Assembly (NCBI GenBank): GCA_002943765.1
Contig: PQWQ01000002.1
Location: 1,178,001 to 1,242,000 of the forward strand
DNA: 64,000 nucleotides
From: Psoroptes ovis
Lineage: Eukaryota > Arthropoda > Arachnida > Sarcoptiformes > Psoroptidae
Direction of reading: 5' to 3'
Shown here in pieces: positions 13,532 through 21,869 of this stretch (positions are counted from its first letter, which is position 1; each line of letters opens with the position of its first letter). A model generated the notes under the pieces. It was not told the origin of the DNA and ran no database searches. It was given only the letters and a program-made list of their open reading frames with translations. The position numbers and the translations under genes were made by a program.

Positions 13532-14339
13532 TTTGTGCTATCAATATTATTATTATTATTTTTCAAAATATTGTAAATTTACAGCAAATGATAATAATAA
13601 TAATACAATACGATTAATATATAATTGAAAAATATACGTCAAAATAATTGAATTTGAATATTCATTCATTAATTCATTTATATCACAATATTCTTAAATT
13701 TTGCTTCAATTTTTACAGACAATAAATTTGTTGATCCATTTCTTCTTTTTATATTATTATTATTATTAATATTTACGAATTCTGCTGATATTTTTTTCTA
13801 ATTCAAAATCAAAGATAATCATAAATCGATGCAAATAAATTTGTAGCAATTAATTACAATTTACAATAATGAATTAATTAACAGCTCGAAACGAATATAT
13901 TAATTATAATTTATTGATTAGTTGAATCATCATCAAACCAATAACCAACAAAAACAATCATTAAAATTCAACTAAATACAAACAAACACACACACTTACA
14001 CATATAACAAACACAATGAGCCAAAATTTAGTGTCCTGCGTTTTAAATGAGCCGAATGTCTGCTGCTTTTTTTTTTTTTTCCTCGTATCTGCATGCAAAA
14101 AAGGTACACCAAACAGCAAGCGAACTATCGATAGCATCGATATTGCATTTGCTTTTCTAAGCTTTACTTTTCTCGCGTACAGATGGCAGCATTTTAGTTT
14201 ATTTTGAAGTTTTTACATTTGAAAAATTTGAATTGATTTGGCGCTAATATTGTTCAAATTTGGATTTAAAACTTTTAAAAATTTTTTAAAAATCATGAAA
14301 TTTTCTAGGATTTATCCAATTTATTAAAAATAATACATA
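13532..14339 (-). promoter_or_regulatory. CDK12 upstream region with a DRE-like TATCGATA
   Basis: This is the roughly 800 bp between the CDK12 start codon and the retroelement. It is A/T-rich except for a mixed-composition patch around 14025-14205 holding TATCGATA at 14126-14133. That octamer equals the DNA-replication-related element of many Drosophila housekeeping promoters. A TATA box is not obvious. Assigning this patch as the promoter is inference from position and composition. Confidence 0.35.
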
Positions 14340-14344
14340 TTTAT
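14340..14344. repeat. target-site duplication, left copy
   Basis: TTTAT directly precedes the left LTR and is matched by 21480-21484 after the right LTR. The first T may belong to the LTR, so the duplication is 4 bp (TTAT) or 5 bp (TTTAT). Confidence 0.8.
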
Positions 14345-14794
14345 ATAAGATATACGTGGTGGGGAACGCAATTTTGGATTGACATTAACTTCTTTTTTCA
14401 CGAAAATAAACTTATGACACAACAACAAGTTTTTTTTTTTTTGTAAAAAATTTTATTTATTGATAAAAAAAATGATAATGACCATGACAATGACAACATT
14501 TGATGAAAAGAACGACTGACTGAATCATAATTGACAAATTTTTTTTTTTTTTTGATTAAAATGACGGAAAATATATACATTATGAGAAAGGAATGTGATA
14601 GAAAGGTAATTAAATCGAGGATGTTTTGAATACTTTAAATCATAACGATGTGCATGTTTAGCCAATGTGATTAAATTGGAATTTTTGCCAAATATGGTAA
14701 TCAGCTAAACATTATCATCATTAAGCTAACGATTTAAAAATTAATGATGTTAAATAACATCTCTTTAGATCAATAACTACCATTTCTATTACAT
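14345..14794 (-). repeat. 3' LTR of the retroelement
   Basis: This 450-bp copy matches 21028-21480. Read in element direction it starts (A)TGTAATAG at 14794, has a TATA-like TATATA at 14572-14577 (about 220 bp in) and AATAAA signals at 14456-14461 and 14452-14457, and ends CTTAT. This is consistent with U3-R-U5 order. Compared with the other copy I see only three differences: T13/T14, A6/A7 and T15/T16 run lengths. The ends are not a perfect TG...CA pair, because the 3' terminus is AT. Confidence 0.92.
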
Positions 14795-14803
14795 CTCCCC
14801 TCT
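14795..14803 (-). other. polypurine tract of the retroelement
   Basis: On the minus strand this is AGAGGGGAG directly in front of the 3' LTR, preceded by a run of eight T (14804-14811). A purine tract with an upstream U-rich box at this place is the usual plus-strand primer site of LTR elements. It also fixes the LTR boundary. Confidence 0.8.
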
Positions 14804-14868
14804 AAAAAAAACAATACGGGGGGGGGGTGAAAAAGCACAACTTTATTTTGGATTGACATCAATTTCGT

Positions 14869-15897
14869 TTACACAGCGGTATCATCTACTTCTGGACTAT
14901 TTGATCCTTGTGATCTAGCTTGATTTTCCAACTCGATGAATTCTTGCGATCGTTCTAATATTTTTCTCTTCTTCTTTGTCAATTTTATCCTTCTCAATAT
15001 TACGATGAGTACACCAGCGATAATAATCAATAAACAGACTCCTGTTGGAATAAGCATCAACCATTTATTAAAACGATCTTCTTCAGGTTCATCAAGATTA
15101 TTCATTTCCGCTAGTAATTGATCTATGTTTTTCGTTTGGATCGAATAATTATAAATTCCACTGTATAAGTTTTTCCCAATCAATTCGTTTTCATACAAAT
15201 GGAATGAATGATTTCCCAGCGTTTTGCGTACTGATGGTCTGTGATGGAAACTTCCAGCGATAAACTCCTTCTTCTGTGGGATTTTATAAATTTTGTTTTC
15301 GCATTCACTTGTTATGTTTTCGATCGTTATCAATTGTTTGTAACAATATACAAAAATAAATTTATTGTTATAATGAATTTGTAGTTCTTCTTGATTGAAT
15401 TTTGATTTTGTTTCACAAAATTTCTTTACCCATAATTTTTCGATTTCATCATCCTCTTGACAGCTTGTTGGTTTATTTATAATAAAACTTTCTGAACGTT
15501 TCTTATGATGAGGATGTAAATGGAGTCTTTTTACGCAATCTTTTTCTAGATTATACAGCATGTATCGTGGGCCACTGTATTCGTACATACAAAATTTATC
15601 TTCTTGTTGTTTATATAAAGTAAAGGGATGGCTTTCATATACAATTAATTCGTCATACGGTTGAGGTTGTATAAATTCCAAAATTAAATCGGAATGTGAT
15701 GACAAATCACATCCAACGAATTCCCATTGTTCATATTTATCTTCGGAGGTAACGATTCCGGGAAACAATAATTCAAATTCTATTGGGATTATACCACGAG
15801 CCAATTCATTAAAGAATTTTTTCAGATTTTGACTGATAGTCACCATTTGTGATCCCACCATAAGGTCATAATGTAGACCATCTATTAAATCTTCCAT
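14869..15897 (-). CDS. env: env-like glycoprotein, C-terminal part
   Basis: This is an open frame of 342 codons from an ATG at 15897. It holds Cys-rich, N-glycosylation-site-bearing ectodomain sequence, a membrane span at about residues 279-301 (WLMLIPTGVCLLIIIAGVL), a basic stop-transfer stretch and a short acidic tail. It has no signal peptide of its own. It continues the env region that starts in the upstream frame, which it overlaps by 32 nt (15866-15897) in a different phase. So it is either the second half of an env split by a frameshift, or it is joined by shifting or splicing. The family is probably the insect errantivirus Env/baculovirus F type, judged by architecture. Confidence 0.8.
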   Translation of the reverse strand: MEDLIDGLHYDLMVGSQMVTISQNLKKFFNELARGIIPIEFELLFPGIVTSEDKYEQWEFVGCDLSSHSDLILEFIQPQPYDELIVYESHPFTLYKQQEDKFCMYEYSGPRYMLYNLEKDCVKRLHLHPHHKKRSESFIINKPTSCQEDDEIEKLWVKKFCETKSKFNQEELQIHYNNKFIFVYCYKQLITIENITSECENKIYKIPQKKEFIAGSFHHRPSVRKTLGNHSFHLYENELIGKNLYSGIYNYSIQTKNIDQLLAEMNNLDEPEEDRFNKWLMLIPTGVCLLIIIAGVLIVILRRIKLTKKKRKILERSQEFIELENQARSQGSNSPEVDDTAV

Positions 15898-18800
15898 GGT
15901 TTTTCATTTGTATTTCGCCCATCTTATCCAACTTGTCCACCATTTCTTTCAATATTTCTTTTTGAGAGTTCATTAAAACCTTGATTTGTTCTTGCTGTTT
16001 TCTTTGTGTTTCTTTCAATGACTTTATTTTCTTTCGTTCAAACCAATTAGTTACAAATCCAACTATCGTTTGTCCAATATGTAATACCTTATCGTAATTT
16101 TCGAATAAGAATTTCGTACCTTTTAAAATACTTCCAACAAATCTTTTTCTTCGCCGGTTTTCTTCCATAAAGTCATCATATGTTATATTAATCTTATCGC
16201 AATTTTTATTTATTGTTTCCATTATCCAGAAATCATATCTTGCGTTACATTCAAAACGTCTATCCGTTCTTTTAAGGATACTACATGGATTTACTAAACG
16301 AATATAATAATAGGTATTAACTAATTCTTTTGTGATAGTATGATCGGTTTTTTCCCAAACAATAGGATCTGCGACGGAGGGTTCATATTTCCCATTAGCT
16401 AGGTGTATCAGCATTAGTGAAGTCAATAGCACCATATTACACGGATGGAATTTTGGCTTGACTTGGGAAATGTGAACTTTTTCTAATTTTCCCTTCTTCT
16501 GGATTTTCAGCATTGTATTCCCTTCTTTATCGACCACTGGAAACGGGCCTTCAAATCTTGCGTCCAATTTTTTCCGGTTCAAAGCGTTTCCTTTGGAGAC
16601 ATACACTTCGTCGATTATTTCCAATGGTAATTCTTTTCTTGTTTCATCATATTTTTTCTTATTTTTTTCATGCATTAAATTTGAATTTTGAAAAGCAATT
16701 TTTCGTGCTTCTACTACTTCCTCCGGTCCTAATATTTTTTCAGCATCATACCCTGTCAACAGAAATAATGGGGAATACTTTGTGACACTATGAATGGTTT
16801 TATTGTATTCTTCAGCTGCTTTTGCAGCATGCGTTGCCCAGGATAACGTCCTTTTTCCTTTAGATGTTTCGTATATTTTATGACGGATTCGATCGCAAAT
16901 TGTTTGGTTTACACGTTCGACGATCCCATTACTGGAAGGATGATCCCTCGGGATAAACATAATACCTATGTTGTTCCTCTTTAAGTACGTTTTGAATTCG
17001 GTTCCTTTTATTGCCGGATATTGGTCAGCAATAATCAATTTTGGTTTCGTTACGCTTTGAATTTTTTTGACCAAATTTATCATATCTTTTGCCGTCTGCG
17101 TCTTTGAACAAATAATCCATATAAATCTTGTAAAAGCATCGATTGCTAGATGTAAAAATCGTTTATTTGATCCAAAACTTTGGAATCCTCCTATTGTGTC
17201 GATATGGATGATTTCGAATGGTAATTTCGCTGGTCCTATTTGACCCATAAATCCAAAACGATAAGAGTTTTTCTTGGTGATATTACACACCTCACAATTT
17301 TGCACCACTTTTTTAATGATCTTCATAATATCTGGGGTGTAATATCTTCTGGAATAATGCTCGTATAAATGGACTGAGCCTATATGGCCAAATTCGTGAT
17401 GAGTTCGTCTGAGTTCGTTTTCCGCTTCCTCTTTTGGGATGAAGATTTGTTCAAAATTCTTTTTCTTTCGATAAATAATTCCATTTTTTTCATAGCATTT
17501 ATTCAACTGTTTCGGATTATAATTTTTTTGAATTGCCATAATTTTATCAGTATCTTCCCAAAGATTTGTAAACATGATCATCGGAGCTTTAGCCATTTCT
17601 TCTAAATCATGGATCGGATGGCGTGAGAGGTAATCGGCTTCTTGATTATCAACGCCCTTTCTGTACACAATATTAAATTGATACGAGCTTAGCCGCAAAG
17701 CCCAATTGAACAACCTTGTTTTCGGCTTTTTTATTTTTTTCAGGCTTTCCAACGGTTTGTGATCAGTAACGATAGTGAAATTTTGTCCAACTAACCAATA
17801 ATGCCAATATTCTACCGCTTCAAGAATTGCTAAGCATTCTAATTCAGATGCTGAATATCTTTGTTGATATGGCAGCAACTTTTTTGAAAAGTAAGCGACA
17901 GGATATTCTTGTTCATTGGGATGAATTTGTTTCAATACTGCACCAATACCTTTTAAACTTGCGTCTGTGTAAATTTTAATTTCCATTTCAGGATTGAACA
18001 ATTTTAAAATAGGTTCTTTGATAAGCAAATTTTTCAAATTTTCAAATTCTTTTTGTTGATTTTCGGTCCATTCCCATTTCTGATTTTTCTTCAATAATTC
18101 CGTTAGATAATACGTCGTTTCCGCTCTATTCGGAATGAATTTATGGTAATAATTGATTTTGCCAAGAAATCCCCTTAAATCTTTCAAATTTTTAGGTGGT
18201 TCTGCTTTTATTATTGCTTCAATATTTGATTTGCATGGAGCGATTCCATGTTCAGAGATCTTATGTCCCAAAAATATAATAGATTTCATACCAAAGATAC
18301 ATTTCGACAATTTTAATTTTATATTTTCTTTCAGCAAAACGTTCATTACATTATCCAAATGCGTAAGATGTTCCTTCTTTGTTCTTGAGAAAATAATAAT
18401 GTCATCAATATAGTTGTGACAGTACATGTGTAGATTATTTCTTTTTATTAATGACCATATGATTCTTTGGAAAATCATCGGAGCGTTTTTTAATCCAAAT
18501 GGTAGTCTTTTCCATTGATACTGGTCGTATTTTGTCACAAATCCTGTTTTACCACGATCATTTGGATCCATCATCACATGATAGTATCCTTGACTAATAT
18601 CTAAAGTTGTAAAATACGTCGAATTTATCAACCGTTCATCAATATCTGATATTTTCGGCATGGGATAATGTTCTACAATTGTTACGGCATTCAATTTTCT
18701 ATAATCAACACATAATCTTGTTTTTTTTCCTTCATCTTTCTTATCAACCAGTACTATTGGAAAACAGAATGGTGAGTTTGATGGTTCAATCACATCCATT

Positions 18801-20992
18801 TTCAATAACCGGTCAATTTCTTTATCGATTATTTCCTGGTCCATCGCTGTACAGGGGTAAGGACGGCATGTAATCGGTATTTCATTTGATAGATGAATTT
18901 GTGCCATTTCATTTTTTATACATCCAATATCTTCTTTATTTTTAGCAAAAACATCTTTGTACCTTTTCAATAATTTTCTTATATCGTGGTCTTCAACGTC
19001 CTTTTCTTTACTCTGACCAATATTAATTTTTACTTTCCATTTGTTTTCATCTTCTGGAGTAATACTTATTCCGAAACTTCGCATTGCATCCCTGCCTAAA
19101 GCGATTATATCTTTTCTATGCGGTACAACATAAAATTTAACTTCATGTTCAATATTTTCAATTTTTACTGTTGTCGTACATATGCCTTTTATATGAACAT
19201 TTGCTCCCAGAGTGAATATATTTTCGTTTGTTGGTTTTTCTTTTAGCAACAGTTTTTTGACATACATCGGTGTTATGAAGCTGATGTTTGCTCCGCTATC
19301 AATCATGAGTTCTTGTTCAAAACCATTCACTTGGGCTTTCACTACCACTGGTTCTTCCAAATCTTTTCTTTTAGCCATATCTGTTGTTTCCGTCTGAGCC
19401 ATCATCATGTGGAGCATATTTGATTCTAGATTTGATAGACCAATTAACTCATCCTCCATTGTCTGGACTTCATAATCATCGGGTTTTGTATCTTTCATTT
19501 CTTTTTGTTCATTTGTATCGGAATTTTGTTGAACATGGGACCTCATATCATTACTTTTTGTATTCATGGTTTCGCACACATAACTTTCTTTAACTTTTGT
19601 TCTTGGGGTATTCGATCTTTGTTGTGGGTATTCAATCATATTTCTTTGTGGAGACGTAATCGATCGATAATTTCCTCTGTTAACATTAGATTGATTAGTC
19701 CATCTTGGATTGTCTTGCTGAGGTGTTTGGCATAGAATTTCATGATGACCACTTTTACAAATTTGACATATTCGTTTTGAATTACAGTTTTTCATACGAT
19801 GTCCTTTTTCTAAACATCTGATGCATAAATTTTTTTCCCAAATTATATTTTTTTTGGTTTTCAACGGTATTTTAGCGTAGCAATCAATAGATTTATGTGT
19901 TGGATTATTACAAAAATAACAATAGGTTGACCTTGTATTTTGTCTCTGTGGACTTGTTTTAACAATTGGATTGCAATTCAGGAAATCATCAAAGAGATTC
20001 TGATCTTCCCTTCTACTTCTAGCCAATTTATGTTCTTTTTCCAATACTTCGATAATGATACTTAAATCGGTTTCGCTAACACAACCCAATTTACTAATAA
20101 TTTCATATGTCAATTTTTGATAGATGATTCTTTTGAATTGATACGTGTAAGCGGGATTAATATTAACCTTTATCATTAATTTTTCAGTTTTCTTTATATC
20201 TTCCAGTATTCGTTCCATACCCATTATATCAAAATTATTTGTCAACTTTGGAAGACTTCTTAACTGTTGAGCTATATTTAATACGACTTCATACGGATCA
20301 TAAAATTTTTCACGCAATATGGTTTTGACCTTCTCGTAGTCGTCTTCATCGCCCATACTATTTATAAGTTGTCGACTTGGTCCATCTAATTTTTCAGCAA
20401 TTATATCGATTTTTCGTTGCGGGGGTAAACAGCTAAGGTCTAAAAGTGATGTTAGACTTTCGAAAAATTTCCGAAAATCTAAAAATTTCCCCGAAAATGG
20501 TTTAATTTTTTCAATTTCTTTTAGAATAAATTTTTCAGGCATCGTTTTTGGTTCAGCTTCGGTTGTCATTGTGATTGTTTCCTGTTGAACTTGTTGATTA
20601 GTTATATTTGACTTACTTGGTTCATTTCTAGCTTTAGTTGCGTCGTCTTGGATGGTCATTTCAAATATATTTATTTTTTTGATGTCCTGCTTTGTTTTGT
20701 CGGCCACTTCGTATATTTTATCAAGTTTCTGATGATAATCTGTATTGATCAATTCATATTTTTCGGAATCAAACGGAAGTCCATGTTCATGTCCATAATC
20801 TGCTGATGCTTTGAATTTGGCTCGATAGTCTGCGACTTTCTTCGCTAATTCCAATGTTTTCTTTACCAAATCGTAAGCATCAATCGTTTTTTCGTTAATT
20901 TGGTTAAATACTTCAGTTATCATTCGCCTAATAACTGGCTTCTCTTTCTCCAATTCCTGGAGATTCTTCGTCAAAACGTCGGAGGTACTCAT
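15866..20992 (-). CDS. gag-pol: gag-pol polyprotein fused in frame to the env N-terminal part
   Basis: A single frame of 1708 codons begins 35 nt after the 5' LTR. Residues 1-340 are an alpha-helical gag. Three CCHC-type knuckles lie at 358-371, 390-403 and 409-421 (the last with altered spacing). The aspartic protease motif DSGA is at 565-568. Reverse transcriptase has LPFGL and YIDD (861-864). RNase H begins around D1010. Integrase has an HHCC finger (about H1199, H1203, C1233, C1236) and a core with D1265, D1323 and E1359 (D-35-E). A GPF-type C-terminal module follows near 1481. From M1520 (base 16435) the frame runs on without a stop into an env-like segment with a signal peptide, the basic cleavage motif RRRKR at 1613-1617, a hydrophobic segment and a heptad-like coiled coil, ending at 15866. 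No gag/pol shift is needed. All catalytic residues I looked for are present. Confidence 0.93.
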   Translation of the reverse strand: MSTSDVLTKNLQELEKEKPVIRRMITEVFNQINEKTIDAYDLVKKTLELAKKVADYRAKFKASADYGHEHGLPFDSEKYELINTDYHQKLDKIYEVADKTKQDIKKINIFEMTIQDDATKARNEPSKSNITNQQVQQETITMTTEAEPKTMPEKFILKEIEKIKPFSGKFLDFRKFFESLTSLLDLSCLPPQRKIDIIAEKLDGPSRQLINSMGDEDDYEKVKTILREKFYDPYEVVLNIAQQLRSLPKLTNNFDIMGMERILEDIKKTEKLMIKVNINPAYTYQFKRIIYQKLTYEIISKLGCVSETDLSIIIEVLEKEHKLARSRREDQNLFDDFLNCNPIVKTSPQRQNTRSTYCYFCNNPTHKSIDCYAKIPLKTKKNIIWEKNLCIRCLEKGHRMKNCNSKRICQICKSGHHEILCQTPQQDNPRWTNQSNVNRGNYRSITSPQRNMIEYPQQRSNTPRTKVKESYVCETMNTKSNDMRSHVQQNSDTNEQKEMKDTKPDDYEVQTMEDELIGLSNLESNMLHMMMAQTETTDMAKRKDLEEPVVVKAQVNGFEQELMIDSGANISFITPMYVKKLLLKEKPTNENIFTLGANVHIKGICTTTVKIENIEHEVKFYVVPHRKDIIALGRDAMRSFGISITPEDENKWKVKINIGQSKEKDVEDHDIRKLLKRYKDVFAKNKEDIGCIKNEMAQIHLSNEIPITCRPYPCTAMDQEIIDKEIDRLLKMDVIEPSNSPFCFPIVLVDKKDEGKKTRLCVDYRKLNAVTIVEHYPMPKISDIDERLINSTYFTTLDISQGYYHVMMDPNDRGKTGFVTKYDQYQWKRLPFGLKNAPMIFQRIIWSLIKRNNLHMYCHNYIDDIIIFSRTKKEHLTHLDNVMNVLLKENIKLKLSKCIFGMKSIIFLGHKISEHGIAPCKSNIEAIIKAEPPKNLKDLRGFLGKINYYHKFIPNRAETTYYLTELLKKNQKWEWTENQQKEFENLKNLLIKEPILKLFNPEMEIKIYTDASLKGIGAVLKQIHPNEQEYPVAYFSKKLLPYQQRYSASELECLAILEAVEYWHYWLVGQNFTIVTDHKPLESLKKIKKPKTRLFNWALRLSSYQFNIVYRKGVDNQEADYLSRHPIHDLEEMAKAPMIMFTNLWEDTDKIMAIQKNYNPKQLNKCYEKNGIIYRKKKNFEQIFIPKEEAENELRRTHHEFGHIGSVHLYEHYSRRYYTPDIMKIIKKVVQNCEVCNITKKNSYRFGFMGQIGPAKLPFEIIHIDTIGGFQSFGSNKRFLHLAIDAFTRFIWIICSKTQTAKDMINLVKKIQSVTKPKLIIADQYPAIKGTEFKTYLKRNNIGIMFIPRDHPSSNGIVERVNQTICDRIRHKIYETSKGKRTLSWATHAAKAAEEYNKTIHSVTKYSPLFLLTGYDAEKILGPEEVVEARKIAFQNSNLMHEKNKKKYDETRKELPLEIIDEVYVSKGNALNRKKLDARFEGPFPVVDKEGNTMLKIQKKGKLEKVHISQVKPKFHPCNMVLLTSLMLIHLANGKYEPSVADPIVWEKTDHTITKELVNTYYYIRLVNPCSILKRTDRRFECNARYDFWIMETINKNCDKINITYDDFMEENRRRKRFVGSILKGTKFLFENYDKVLHIGQTIVGFVTNWFERKKIKSLKETQRKQQEQIKVLMNSQKEILKEMVDKLDKMGEIQMKNHGRFNRWSTL

Positions 20993-21027
20993 CTTATTAA
21001 TATTTTGTAATGTTCACTTGCTGGCTT

Positions 21028-21480
21028 ATAAGATATACGTGGTGGGGAACGCAATTTTGGATTGACATTAACTTCTTTTTTCACGAAAATAAACTTATGA
21101 CACAACAACAAGTTTTTTTTTTTTTTGTAAAAAAATTTTATTTATTGATAAAAAAAATGATAATGACCATGACAATGACAACATTTGATGAAAAGAACGA
21201 CTGACTGAATCATAATTGACAAATTTTTTTTTTTTTTTTGATTAAAATGACGGAAAATATATACATTATGAGAAAGGAATGTGATAGAAAGGTAATTAAA
21301 TCGAGGATGTTTTGAATACTTTAAATCATAACGATGTGCATGTTTAGCCAATGTGATTAAATTGGAATTTTTGCCAAATATGGTAATCAGCTAAACATTA
21401 TCATCATTAAGCTAACGATTTAAAAATTAATGATGTTAAATAACATCTCTTTAGATCAATAACTACCATTTCTATTACAT
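21028..21480 (-). repeat. 5' LTR of the retroelement
   Basis: This 453-bp copy is nearly identical to 14345-14794. In element direction it holds the U3 promoter and is followed after only 35 nt by the gag start codon at 20992. That leader (20993-21027) contains no TGG-starting primer-binding site. Confidence 0.92.
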
Positions 21481-21484
21481 TTAT
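21480..21484. repeat. target-site duplication, right copy
   Basis: TTTAT after the 5' LTR is identical to 14340-14344. The first base can also be counted as the LTR end. Confidence 0.8.
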
Positions 21485-21869
21485 TTTGATTTTTAAGATT
21501 AATTTTACAATTTTTTTTTTCGTTTAATTTTTGAAATTGAAAATAAGGAAATAATGTGTTTATTAGTATTTAAAATTCATTATGGATATGTTTTTTGCTT
21601 GTTTTGCTAAATTATAAGTGATCATAATTATTCATTCATTATTTTTTGATTTGAAATGATAAAATAGTTGAAATATCTTTGAATTTCTCCTCTTAAATCA
21701 AAATAAAATAACAATGTATTAACAAGAATTTTAAATAAAATTAAAAATAAAATAATCACAATTTCTCTTGTTTGAATTTAAAATTTTTGAATTTTTTCCC
21801 TATTTATATACAAAAATCTATTCTATTTTACAATATTGATAATATCAATTGATTAATTCGATGATAAAA
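21485..21869. other. 3' flank of the membrane-protein gene
   Basis: About 385 bp of A/T-rich DNA lies between the retroelement and the stop codon of the next minus-strand gene. A minus-strand AATAAA (TTTATT at 21559-21564) about 305 bp past the stop could be its poly(A) signal. The insertion point lies about 75 bp beyond that. Confidence 0.4.

Larger units (their letters stand above)
14340..21484 (-). mobile_element. complete Ty3/gypsy LTR retroelement with env (errantivirus-like)
   Basis: The element is about 7.1 kb and transcribed on the minus strand. It has near-identical LTRs (14345-14794 and 21028-21480), a flanking duplication TTAT or TTTAT, a polypurine tract next to the 3' LTR, and two frames. 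One encodes gag, protease, reverse transcriptase/RNase H, integrase and the first part of env; the other encodes the rest of env. Domain order PR-RT-RH-IN places it in Ty3/gypsy. The env-like part has a signal peptide, a basic cleavage site followed by a hydrophobic segment, and a C-terminal membrane span, as in insect errantiviruses. The three LTR differences are all single-base changes in homopolymer length, so insertion was recent. It lies between two minus-strand host genes without disrupting their coding sequence. Confidence 0.95.

Noticed and set aside
16513..19735. Plus-strand frames inside the retroelement
   Set aside because: They are antisense to gag-pol with no start context or domain.
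20580..20992. BEL/Pao assignment because of the gag region and CCHC knuckles
   Set aside because: RT/RNase H/integrase order and motifs (LPFGL, YIDD, D-35-E, GPF module) fit Ty3/gypsy better; gag similarity alone is weak.
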